Below, in pieces: positions 19,116 through 27,439 of a DNA stretch of 64,000 nt. The notes under the pieces are model-generated. The model saw only the letters and a program-made list of their open reading frames with translations, made no database searches and had not been told where the DNA came from. Both the position numbers and the translations under genes were made by a program. Numbering within the stretch: position 1 is the first letter of the stretch; each line of letters starts with the position of its first letter. The DNA lies in assembly GCA_963696525.1 (NCBI GenBank), contig CAVOKO010000003.1:310001-374000 (forward strand). Direction: 5' to 3'. The DNA is from CAWBRT01 sp963696525 (GTDB lineage: Bacteria > Acidobacteriota > Terriglobia > Terriglobales > Acidobacteriaceae).

Positions 19116-19231
19116 AGCGCGCCGTCCCGCCCCAACCCGCGTAACTGCGGCGCGCGTCGGGGCCCCGCGATAGGCTCAGTAAGCCCAATCAACTATGACC
19201 GCAAAACTTCTCGATTTCGTCAATCGGAATC

Positions 19232-20346
19232 TTATGCGTCGGGTGAACTCCCTACCTTTGCCGACCGCCCCGGCGGTTGCGAGTATGTTGAACTCATGCT
19301 TTCACCCTGTTCAGCAGGAGAGTCGCCGCCATCCAGAAAATCCAGCACCAGCCGGTTGAACTCCTCCGGCGCCTCCTCATAAGGCATATGGCCGATGCCG
19401 TTCATGACGATCAACCTCGCATTCCTCAGGTTGGCCGCCAGCTCATACGCGCTTTCGGGAGCGACCGCGCGGTCCCGGCTGCCCCACAGGAGCAAAGTGG
19501 GCACGTTGGCCAGAACATGGAATCGCGATTTCAACTCGCGCATGTCCTGGTTCCACGAGCGCACCACTTCCAGCGCGTACTCGATCGTCCCTGGCAAATC
19601 CATCATCCGGCCATAGCCGTCCAAGGTCTCGACCGTAATTTTTGTTGCGATCACCGTACATGCGGCTCAACGCCAGCGAGCGCGCGGCCCGGCGCAACCT
19701 TTTAAATCGCGCCGTCGATCCGAGCCATCCACCGTCCCAAGCTGGAGCCAAGAAAAGCAATGCGCCCTGCCCCCAAGTGCGACCACGGATTCGCCGGCGC
19801 AGCCAGCACCAGCCGTCCGACAGCCGTGCCGCTTCCGTGCTCGCGCTCGAGAGCGGCCATCATCAAAGCCGCCGCGCCTCCGTGCGATGTGCCAAGTAGA
19901 TCCACATTTCTCAGCCCGAGCGCCTCAAGCCATTCGAGCATGCGTTCGGCGGTCGCGTGCAGACCGAAGTCCACCGCATTGCCCTAGCTGGTGCGGGACG
20001 AGGACGGTCCGAGTAGCCGATGCCAAGCAGGTCAACCGCGTAAATCTCGCGCTCCTGCGCCAAAACTTCGAGATTGTGCCGCCAGGAAAATGAATAGCCC
20101 AAAAGTCCATGAATAAGAACCAACGGTGAACGTGGCGGGTGGAGCTTCGCCGCCGGCCCCTGCCCCGGGTCCCCGGCAAGCCTGCTTTTGGCTTGCTGGG
20201 CGTGTAAGGCCGGGGGCCTCGGCAAGCCTGCTTTTGGCATGCTCGGGTGTAAGCCGCAGATAGCGCATGCGATGCCCGCCGAACGAGTGCCACAGCTCGT
20301 CTCCCAAACGCCAGCGCTCGGATTGCGTCGCCGCCAATACTTTCAC
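19232..20346 (-). pseudogene. Alpha/beta hydrolase, broken by several frameshifts
   Basis: Read in order down the minus strand, four frames together make one alpha/beta-hydrolase: N-terminus MKVLAATQSERWRLGDELWH, then LVLIHGLLGYSFSWRHNLE (oxyanion region), MDFGLHATAERMLEWLEALG with the nucleophile elbow GTSHGG, and finally LLLWGSRDRAVAP (acid) and NGIGHMPYEEAP (His). Shifts occur near 20150-20180, 19980, 19690-19700 and 19650. The first coincides with palindromic repeat sequence (20171-20250) lying inside the coding region. The catalytic triad is present, so either sequencing errors or real decay could explain it; the embedded repeats make decay more plausible here than for ileS. Confidence 0.7.
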
Positions 20347-20680
20347 CTGATTTCTGCCGGACAGGATACAACCGGCGCGCTCCCCGACGGAATCTCATAA
20401 TAAAGATATCGCCTCTGTCGCTTCTGTGTGGGGAGTTTTCGAAACTCCCCTACTTTTTTGCCTGGCCGCTTGCGTGCCGGAAAAGCTTCACCTGTGCCGG
20501 TTTCGATAGATTATCGCTCATGGCTCGCGCCAAGACGTGCCCTTCCAGAGTTCTCAACCCCCAGTGGCCGATTGCCGATGCCGCTTCATTTTCCCGTCTG
20601 TTGTGCTAAGGTGGCTAGGTTCGCTTTACAAATTAAATTCAGGTGCGGCAGGCCCGAGCAGGCGTCTGCCCCGAGGACTT
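20347..20680. other. Spacer with terminator-like hairpin
   Basis: This divergent spacer between the hydrolase and the acyl-CoA dehydrogenase contains a strong terminator-like hairpin (20430-20459) facing the plus strand although no plus-strand gene precedes it. I see nothing else definite. Confidence 0.45.
20430..20459 (+). terminator. Orphan rho-independent terminator
   Basis: Perfect nine-base arms GGGGAGTTT (20430-20438) and AAACTCCCC (20442-20450) with a TCG loop are followed by TACTTTTTT. The form is textbook for the plus strand, yet the only genes nearby start away from it. It may end a short untranslated RNA or act in the dehydrogenase leader. Confidence 0.6.
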
Positions 20681-21861
20681 ATGGCAATCAAATTTAAAGG
20701 CTTCGATTTCATCGAATTCGATTCGCTGCTTTCCGACGAAGAGCTCATGGTACGTGACACCTCGCGCCAATTCATCGAAGACAATCTGATTCCCATCATC
20801 GAAGAGTGCAACCGGGACAGGCCGCTTCCCGCGGGAACTGGTGCAGCCCATGGCCGAACTCGGGTTTTTCGGCGCCACCCTGCGGGGCTATGGCTGCGCC
20901 GAGATGAACAACGTCGAGTACGGCCTCATCATGCAGGAGATGGAACGCGGAGATAGCGGCGTGCGTTCTTTCGTCAGCGTGCAATCGGCGCTCTGCATGT
21001 ATCCCATTCACGCCTTCGGCAGCGAGGAACAGAAAGAGCAATGGCTTCCCGCGATGGCGGCGGGAGACAAAGCTCGGCTGCTTCGGGCTGACCGAACCCG
21101 ATGCGGGCTCTAATCCCGGCGCCATGCGCACGCGCGCCCGACGCGAGGGTCACGAGTACGTTCTGAGCGGCGAGAAAATGTGGATTACCTCCGGCTCGAT
21201 TGCCGACGTTGCCGTAATCTGGGCAAAGAACGAAGAACAGGACGGCAGAGTCCGCGGCTTTTTGGTCGAGACCGACCGGCCCGGTTTCAGCGCCCAGGAC
21301 GTGCACGGAAAATGGTCTCTGCGGGCGTCGGTCACCTCTTCCCTGTCGTTGCAGGACGTTCGCATTCCCTGCCAGAACATCCTGCCGAAATCCGACGGGC
21401 TCAAGTCGGCGCTGATGTGCCTGAACCAGGCACGCTACGGGATTGCGTGGGGAGCGCTCGGGGCAGCCATGTCCTGTTATGACACGGCGCTTCAATATGC
21501 ATTATTCCGTAAGCAGTTCCATGACCAGCCGATCGCCTCTCATCAATTGGTGCAAGAGAAGCTGGTTTGGATGTTGAGCGAAATCACCAAAGGACAACTC
21601 CTCGTGCTGCAGGTCGGCCGTCTTAAGGATGAGGGAAAAGCCGGACACCAGCACATCTCCATGGCGAAGCGCAATAACGTTTGGATGGCGCTGGAGTGCG
21701 CACGTCTGGCACGCGACATTCTAGGCGCCAACGGCATAGCCGACGAATACCCGGTATTCCGCCACCTGGCGAACCTGGAATCGGTCAAGACCTACGAAGG
21801 CACCCACGATGTCCACACCCTTATCCTGGGTACGGCCATCACGGGGATTGACGCCTTCTGA
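20681..21861 (+). CDS. Acyl-CoA dehydrogenase, glutaryl-CoA dehydrogenase-like (two frameshifts)
   Basis: FAD enzyme of about 393 residues once two single-base shifts are repaired. The first is near 20820 (extra base in AGGCCGC), the second near 21070 (extra A in CAAAGCTC). Motifs include LGFFGATLRGYG, LTEPDAGSNPG (across the second shift), WITSGSIADVAVIWAK, RYGIAWGALG and the catalytic Glu in YEGTHDVHTLILG. That last string and the ITGIDAF end are characteristic of glutaryl-CoA dehydrogenase, which decarboxylates glutaryl-CoA to crotonyl-CoA in lysine and tryptophan catabolism. The start ATG at 20681 gives MAIKFKGFDFIEFD, with GAGGA close upstream. It stands alone, so pathway context is missing. 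Confidence 0.88.
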
Positions 21862-22373
21862 AGTGCCTACGCGCAACGATGGTGCCCGTCCATCATGGGT
21901 GTCATCCTGAGCGAACCGGGGTCCCCGACGAGGCTCGGCTCGTTGGGGTGGCCTGAACCGGGGTCCCCGGCGACGGCCGCCTTTGCCGTTGCTGGGGTGG
22001 AGTAGCGAAGGATCTGCTTTTTCTTTCTTGGTGCCCCAGGTTCCGCGCCGCGCTGTTGGCGCTAACCTGGGGTAGTTTCTTCTAGGCTGGGTGGCCCATT
22101 CAAGCCCGCCGTTGGCTTGAGTGGGGTAGTTTCTTCCCGACGGTGCCCCATATCTGCTGCAGTTGGCAGATGTGGGATTCTAGCCGTTCTCACTTCGTAC
22201 TGCGATCCTTCGGCAGGTGGCCCATTCAAGCCCGCCGTTGGCTTGAGTGGGGTAGTTTCTTCTGCCAGCGCTAACACGATCTCGCAACATTTACCCACGC
22301 AGCTTCTAGTTGTCATTCTGAGCGACCGCAGGGAACGAAGAATCCCATTACCGTGGATTCATTGAAACAACCC
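21862..22373. repeat. Composite array of palindromic repeats
   Basis: Half a kilobase made almost wholly of repeats. Hairpins of one family occupy 21923-21948 and 21965-21997, nested inside a TGTCATCCTGAGCGA ... AGCGAAGGATCTGC element (about 21900-22017). Four hairpins of a second family follow at 22034-22072, 22095-22125, 22146-22176 and about 22221-22251; two of these lie in identical 47-base units (22090-22136 and 22216-22262). A last variant element is at 22313-22350. No gene. Confidence 0.8.
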
Positions 22374-23354
22374 CTACTCCTCATGAGCCGCTGGCTTGCT
22401 TTCATCGCGCCGCGAGCCATCCTTCGCTCGCGGATGAAACTCGCGGTACACATTCCTCAGCCGATCGAGCGCCAGATGCGTGTAAATCTGCGTGGTCGAG
22501 ATGTCAGAGTGTCCCAGGATTGTCTGCACCGTACGCAGGTCCGCTCCATTTTCGACCATGTGGGTTGCGGCGCTGTGTCTCAGCATGTGCGGACTGGCAT
22601 GCGGACCGGTTTGCGCCGAGCTGGCAGAGACAATCTGCCAGACCCGCTCCCGCGTCAGCTTGCGCGCTCCCCGGCCGATGAACAGAAATGCCGATTGCTT
22701 CCCGCCCGCGAGCGCCGGACGCACCGCCAGATAGCTGGAAATCGCGCCGAGTGCGGTCTGGCCTAGCGGCACAATGCGTTCCTTGTCCCCTTTGCCGCGC
22801 ACCAGAACGTAGCCGAGATCGCCTTTGACATCTTCCATGCGCAGGCCCACCACTTCCGAGACGCGCAGTCCGCCCGCGTAGAGCACTTCCAGCATGGCGC
22901 GATTGCGCACATTCAGTTCGTGCCCGCACTTCGCCTTCGGCGCGGTGACATCGGCGCGCTCCAGCAGATGCTCAACCTCGGCGCGGCCCAGCGATTTGGG
23001 CAAAACCTTCCACTGCCGCGGCGAATCGATGTCGAGGGTCGGGTCGTGCTGAGTGTGCCGATCCAGCAGCAGAAACCTGTAGCACTGCCGCAAGCTGGAA
23101 AGTTTGCGCGCCACCGTCCGGCCATCCGCCCCTTCGGAAAACAGCCAGTCGAGAAAGTCCCGCACGTCCTGACGACGCGCCTGCACCAGCCCGCGCTTGC
23201 GCTCTTTGAGAAAGGCAATCCACTTTTTCAGGTCGCCGGCATAGGACTCAATCGAGAGATGGGCGAGGCCGCGCTCCACCTTGAGGTATTCGCAGAATGA
23301 CAACAGTAGATCGGGATCTTTCCGCGTGCCGCCCATGCCTTTCAGTATGCGCAT
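22374..23354 (-). CDS. xerD: Tyrosine recombinase XerD-like
   Basis: Site-specific recombinase of 326 residues. The N-terminal SAM-like DNA-binding domain (residues about 12-100) is followed by the catalytic domain with all active-site residues: Arg in GGLRVSEVVGL, Lys in VRGKGDKER, HxxR in MLRHSAATH, His in LGHSDIS and the nucleophile in TTQIYTHL. Length and motif spacing match XerD, which with XerC resolves chromosome dimers at dif. A XerC-like partner lies at 52048-53154. Two copies of an inverted repeat sit at and just upstream of the start (23354-23375, 23421-23442). The start ATG at 23354 is less certain than an ATG 15 bases downstream. Confidence 0.92.
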   Translation of the reverse strand: MRILKGMGGTRKDPDLLLSFCEYLKVERGLAHLSIESYAGDLKKWIAFLKERKRGLVQARRQDVRDFLDWLFSEGADGRTVARKLSSLRQCYRFLLLDRHTQHDPTLDIDSPRQWKVLPKSLGRAEVEHLLERADVTAPKAKCGHELNVRNRAMLEVLYAGGLRVSEVVGLRMEDVKGDLGYVLVRGKGDKERIVPLGQTALGAISSYLAVRPALAGGKQSAFLFIGRGARKLTRERVWQIVSASSAQTGPHASPHMLRHSAATHMVENGADLRTVQTILGHSDISTTQIYTHLALDRLRNVYREFHPRAKDGSRRDESKPAAHEE

Positions 23355-23375
23355 TATCGGACATAGAATCGATAA
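23354..23375. promoter_or_regulatory. Inverted repeat overlapping the xerD start, copy 1
   Basis: TTATCG-N10-CGATAA, with inner sequence GACATAGAAT, identical to copy 2. One base is shared with the xerD start codon. The symmetrical arms suggest a protein-binding site, possibly an operator; a recombinase target is an alternative. Confidence 0.5.
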
Positions 23376-23420
23376 CCAATCGGGTGCGCACTATGAGACG
23401 AAGGTGTGAGAGCCTGCCCG

Positions 23421-23442
23421 TTATCGGACATAGAATCGATAA
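23421..23442. promoter_or_regulatory. Inverted repeat upstream of xerD, copy 2
   Basis: An identical 22-base copy of the TTATCG-N10-CGATAA element, 67 bases from copy 1. It is followed by a short tandem GCATTTAAGC repeat. It lies between xerD and the end of the next minus-strand gene. Confidence 0.5.
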
Positions 23443-23511
23443 AAATAGCGTGCATTTAAGCGCATTTAAGCGACGTTTTACGGCATCCGGGGAGGGCTGG
23501 CCGGAGCGCCG

Positions 23512-24243
23512 TTAGCTTGCTTTTTGGGCCAACAGGCTCAGTTTGCGCAGCACGTCGAGCGCCTGCAGCGGACTCTCGGGGCTCTCTAAGTGCTTGAAAA
23601 AGGCGTAGATATCCTGCGTCTGCGCGGAAACCCCCGCCAGGTTTGCGGCGATCGAGGCGCGCTCGCTGGCCGGATAATCGGCTTTCCGGTAGCGAAAGTA
23701 GACAAACTCCGCAGTGACCACTTCAGGTGTGATGAAGTTCTCGCTCTCGGCGATGCAAAGGGCCGCTCGATGTCTGCGCAGAACCTCGTAAGTGCTTTGT
23801 TGGAACCAAGATTCGTCGCGAAACTCAAAGGCGGCCTTTAAGCTTCGTGGCAGCATCGCGAGAAACGAATCGAGCGCCTCCGGGGCCGCCTTGAAGAGCC
23901 CCGGAAGTTGGAATAGCACCGGCCCGAGGCGGTGCGCGGCCGCAAGTGGCTGAATCGATGAGAGAAAGCGCAGCAGCGGCTCCTCTACGTTTCGCAGCCG
24001 ACGGAAGTGCGTGATCGACTGGTGCGCCTTGAGCACGAAACGGAAGTTTTCGGGGGTTTCGGCCAGCCAGTTTGCAATGGTTTTTTCCGAAAGCAAATGG
24101 CGGAAAGTGTAATTGACCTCGACTGCATTGAGCTTGGTTGCGTAATAGCGCAAGAACTGCTTTTGCGGCAGCTTGAGAGGAAAAAATTCGGGCTGCCAAG
24201 CCTTGTAAGCCCAGCCGGAAGTGCCAATGTAAATCTCCTTCAT
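23512..24243 (-). CDS. DUF72 family TIM-barrel protein
   Basis: A 243-residue protein of the DUF72 (YecE-like) family. Signatures are IYIGTSGWAYKAW at the N-terminus, LNAVEVNYTFRHLLS, FVLKAHQSITH, LGPVLFQLPG and FEFRDESWF. Structures in this family are TIM barrels; biochemical function is not established. The start at 24243 follows GGAGG about eleven bases upstream. It is 46 bases downstream of the LigD-polymerase gene on the same strand, so the two are probably co-transcribed. Confidence 0.88.
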   Translation of the reverse strand: MKEIYIGTSGWAYKAWQPEFFPLKLPQKQFLRYYATKLNAVEVNYTFRHLLSEKTIANWLAETPENFRFVLKAHQSITHFRRLRNVEEPLLRFLSSIQPLAAAHRLGPVLFQLPGLFKAAPEALDSFLAMLPRSLKAAFEFRDESWFQQSTYEVLRRHRAALCIAESENFITPEVVTAEFVYFRYRKADYPASERASIAANLAGVSAQTQDIYAFFKHLESPESPLQALDVLRKLSLLAQKAS

Positions 24244-24289
24244 AATTTCATTCACCTCCGCTTGAGATTCGCTGCATAACCTGTGGCGC

Positions 24290-25447
24290 TCACGCAGGAC
24301 GACGCTTGCCTGTGGTCGAGCCGCCTTGCGGCTTCGCCTTCTTGCTGACCTTGCCGGCGGAGCGCAGGCTGCCCGCAAGCGGAGCCTCTTGTCCTGCCGT
24401 CGTTAGTTGCACGGAGACGGTGCTGCGTCGCTTGCCCGCCGCGGCGCTTTTTTTTGTCGAGGCGTTTTTCGGGGCAGCGCTCAAACTGGGGCCGGGGCTA
24501 AAGGCCTCGTCCGTCGCAGGCAGTTTTCGCAGCTCGTCGAGAGCGGGAAGCTTCTGCCGCAGCGTCACCACCGGCGCAAATAAGTCTCCCATTTGCTCGC
24601 TTCGCAAAAGCACCTGGTCAGAGTCGAAGATGAGCAGCTCCGGATTTTCCTCCTGTAAGCAGCGTTCCACCTCCTCCCATTTCACGGGAGCCGATACGGT
24701 AGGCCGCGTTTTGGCGCGCAAGGAGTAGACGCAAACCGTGGTCTTGTGATCGTCGTTCTGACTCCAGTCGACAAAAACCTTACCTGCCCGGAGGTTTTTT
24801 TTCATCTCGCTTACCACCGAATCTGGGTGCTGCCGTTCCAGCGTGCGCGCCAATTCATGCGCGAACGGCTTGGTCTCATCGTAAGTGACAGAGGTGTTGA
24901 GCGGAACGTAGACCTGCAATCCTTTGGAGCCGGAAGTCTTCGGAAAGCTCTCCAGTCCAAGCCGGCCAAAAATCGCGCGCACCCACAGCCCGACCTGGCA
25001 GCACTGCACGATGCCGGCCGGTTCGCCCGGATCAAGATCGAACACCATCATCGTGGGGCGCAAAATATCGCTGGCCTGTGACAACGACGTGTGCAGCTCG
25101 ATATCCGCCAGGTTCGCGCACCACACCAGCGTCGCAAGATCCTGGACCAGGCAGTACTTGATCCACTTGTTGTTTCCCGCACTCCAAACGGGCGCTGTCT
25201 GAACCCACTCCGGGCGGTGACCGGGGCAGTTCTTTTCGTAGAAGTACATTCCGGTGACGCCATTCGGGTAGCGTTTGAGGGTCAGCGGGCGGCCCTGCAG
25301 ATGCGGCAGAAGCACGGGCGCAATGCGCACGTAATAGTCAATCATCTGTCCCTTGGTAAATCCGGCCTCGGGATATAGCACCTTGTCGAGGTTTGAAAGC
25401 CGCACCGGGCGCCCTTTGATATCGATCACTGTTTCGTCTGTTGCCAC
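24290..25447 (-). CDS. LigD-type DNA repair polymerase (stand-alone)
   Basis: A 385-residue archaeo-eukaryotic primase-fold polymerase matching the polymerase domain of bacterial LigD, the end-joining enzyme. It starts with VRLSNLDKVLYPEAGFTKGQ, continues with KNCPGHRPEWVQT and the metal motif MMVFDLDPGEPA (two Asp), then SGSKGLQVYVPL and KVFVDWSQNDDHKTT. The last ~100 residues are a Lys/Ala/Ser-rich tail. There is no ligase or phosphoesterase domain and no Ku gene in the window. It would add or fill nucleotides at double-strand breaks, working with a separate ligase and Ku encoded elsewhere (inference). Confidence 0.9.
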   Translation of the reverse strand: MATDETVIDIKGRPVRLSNLDKVLYPEAGFTKGQMIDYYVRIAPVLLPHLQGRPLTLKRYPNGVTGMYFYEKNCPGHRPEWVQTAPVWSAGNNKWIKYCLVQDLATLVWCANLADIELHTSLSQASDILRPTMMVFDLDPGEPAGIVQCCQVGLWVRAIFGRLGLESFPKTSGSKGLQVYVPLNTSVTYDETKPFAHELARTLERQHPDSVVSEMKKNLRAGKVFVDWSQNDDHKTTVCVYSLRAKTRPTVSAPVKWEEVERCLQEENPELLIFDSDQVLLRSEQMGDLFAPVVTLRQKLPALDELRKLPATDEAFSPGPSLSAAPKNASTKKSAAAGKRRSTVSVQLTTAGQEAPLAGSLRSAGKVSKKAKPQGGSTTGKRRPA

Positions 25448-25573
25448 AACAGCTTTGATGTTAGATATCCGATGTTAGATGCGATCCAGAATGCGGGCTT
25501 GCCAATCGGGTGACTGCCAAAAAACAGAGATGGACTGCTACTCCGTTCCGGCAGCGAAACGCGTACCAGACGA

Positions 25574-26446
25574 TTGCCCCGCGACTTTCGCAACTCGCCC
25601 GATCAAGCGGCCATCCAACCGCTGGTGGCAAACGACCGGCAAAAACCGCTTCCAGTCAGCTCATCGCAGCAGCCGCCGTTTCCTGAAGAGCAACGGCAAC
25701 TGTTCCGCGAAGTGCTGGAGCTGTTCAACTGTCATGCCATTCCCTATGCGGTCTCCGGCGCTTTCGCCTTGCAGAAACATACTGGCATATGGCGCGACAC
25801 CAAGGATCTCGATCTGTTTCTTCCCGCCGACGATGTGCCCTCGGCCTTGCGCGGCCTGAGTGCAGCGGGCTTCCTGACGGAGGTTTGCGATCCGGTCTGG
25901 CTGGCGAAGGCGCACCGCGGCGAGTACTTCGTAGACTTGATCACAGGGATGAGCAATGCCGTGATCACGGTCGATCTTTCCTGGATCTCGCGGGCCGGGC
26001 CCACGGAGGTTTTTGGCGTGCCAACCTATGTTCTGGCGCCGGAGGAGCTGATTGCGTCGAAGTTGTTCGTAACTCGCCGCGAACGCTTCGACGGAGCCGA
26101 CATCGTTCACATTATCCATGGCACTGGCGGCAATCTCGACTGGAGCCGCGTTCTGGCTCTTGCCGGCAGGCACTGGGGAGTTGTGTTCTGGGCGATCGTG
26201 CTTTTTCAGTACGTGTATCCCGCTTTAGCCGGCTACGTTCCGCGCGCGGTTTGGGAGGATTTGCTGGCGCGTTTCCGCTCGGAAGTCGAACACCCCGACC
26301 CTAATGCGCAATTTCGCGGCAGCCTCATCGATGAGAATATGTTCGCCATCGATGCCTATGAATGGGGTCTCGACAATCTGGTGGAACAATACCGTTTTAG
26401 GCGCGAGAAGAAAATTCCGGCTGTCGAGGAAAACAACGCTGCCTGA
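25574..26446 (+). CDS. Nucleotidyltransferase-fold protein
   Basis: A protein of up to 290 residues. AIPYAVSGAFALQKHTGIWR followed by DTKDLDLFLPADD is the GS-x-DxD-like core of a nucleotidyltransferase fold, with a further acidic residue in VITVDLSW. The middle (LAPEELIASKLFVTRRERFDGAD) resembles the AbiEii/MNT-like and DUF6036-type groups, which include toxins and uncharacterised proteins. No obvious antitoxin is adjacent. The start is uncertain: TTG 25574 or GTG 25625 are possible and neither has a good ribosome binding site. It precedes a phosphoesterase by 51 bases. Confidence 0.7.
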   Translation: MPRDFRNSPDQAAIQPLVANDRQKPLPVSSSQQPPFPEEQRQLFREVLELFNCHAIPYAVSGAFALQKHTGIWRDTKDLDLFLPADDVPSALRGLSAAGFLTEVCDPVWLAKAHRGEYFVDLITGMSNAVITVDLSWISRAGPTEVFGVPTYVLAPEELIASKLFVTRRERFDGADIVHIIHGTGGNLDWSRVLALAGRHWGVVFWAIVLFQYVYPALAGYVPRAVWEDLLARFRSEVEHPDPNAQFRGSLIDENMFAIDAYEWGLDNLVEQYRFRREKKIPAVEENNAA

Positions 26447-26497
26447 CCGTCCGCAACGCAACGGCCTGATGATTGTGACCCTTGGGGGAACACCGGC

Positions 26498-27205
26498 ATG
26501 AGAATCGCCGCCACCGCGGACCTTCATTTCACGCCCCAGATCTATGACAAGATTCGCGATCAGATGAACCGCGTACGCGACGAGGCGGACGTGCTCGTCC
26601 TCGCCGGAGACCTTACCAATTACGGCCGCCCCGCGGAGATGGAGTCTCTGCTGAATGCGCTGATGCGGCTGCGCATCCCGATCGTTGCGGTGCTGGGTAA
26701 TCACGATTACGAAAGCGGCAAACAAGAAGAATTGACGAATATGATGACGGCTGAAGGCGTCAAGGTTCTGGATGGCACCGCTTACGAGCGCGACGGGGTT
26801 GGCTTTGCCGGAACGAAGGGGTTTCTGGGCGGATTTGGCCGCGGCATCCTGACCGCTTTCGGCGAGCCCGAGGTGAAGGCCTTTGTCCAGAGTGCCGTCG
26901 ACGAAGCTCTCAAACTGGAGCGCGCCCTTTCGCTGCTGCGCACGGAAAAGCGGGTTATCGTGGTTCATTACTCGCCGATCGCCGACACCGTGAAGGGCGA
27001 GCCGGTGGAGATCTACCCCTATCTCGGCAACTCACGCCTGGCGGAGGTGGCGGACCGGCACGGCGCGACCCTTGTGGTGCACGGCCATGCCCACCATGGG
27101 GCGGCCGAGGGCAAAACTACCGCCGGCGTTCCGGTCTACAACGTCGCGCTGTCCATTTTGCAGAGCTTGAATCCATCGATGCCTTATCGCATATTCGACG
27201 TCTAA
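26498..27205 (+). CDS. Calcineurin-like metallophosphoesterase
   Basis: A 235-residue phosphoesterase. Metal-binding motifs are in order: ATADLHF (D-x-H), LVLAGDLTNYG (GD), VLGNHDYE (GNHD), VIVVHYSP (H) and VVHGHAHHG (GHxH). The substrate is unknown; members cleave phosphomonoesters or diesters. The sequence TGGGGGAACACCGGC upstream contains a GGGGG ribosome-binding-like stretch. It follows the nucleotidyltransferase-like gene on the same strand and the pair may act together on a nucleotide-modified substrate, which is speculation. Confidence 0.88.
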   Translation: MRIAATADLHFTPQIYDKIRDQMNRVRDEADVLVLAGDLTNYGRPAEMESLLNALMRLRIPIVAVLGNHDYESGKQEELTNMMTAEGVKVLDGTAYERDGVGFAGTKGFLGGFGRGILTAFGEPEVKAFVQSAVDEALKLERALSLLRTEKRVIVVHYSPIADTVKGEPVEIYPYLGNSRLAEVADRHGATLVVHGHAHHGAAEGKTTAGVPVYNVALSILQSLNPSMPYRIFDV

Positions 27206-27439
27206 CAGACAGACTGTAGAGAAACAGGCGTCAGGTGCAGCGAGCCCATAAGCTCTTGTACGAGGACCTTGGGGCGCCTCGCTTTGATACCGAGGATGGA
27301 GACTCCCGAACGCGCCCCGGTTGCGCCGCATTTGACACGGCTACTTCGCATCTGTAACAGTCAAAAAGTTCGGGCGAATCGCGTGGGGTGCTTCGCGTCC
27401 GCTACTCCCATTGCCGATGAAACGCCCGACGGAGGCAGG

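Noticed and set aside
22090..22262. Possible CRISPR-like array because of repeated 47-base units
   Set aside because: There are only two identical units with other hairpins between them, no uniform spacers and no cas genes; they are palindromic repeats.
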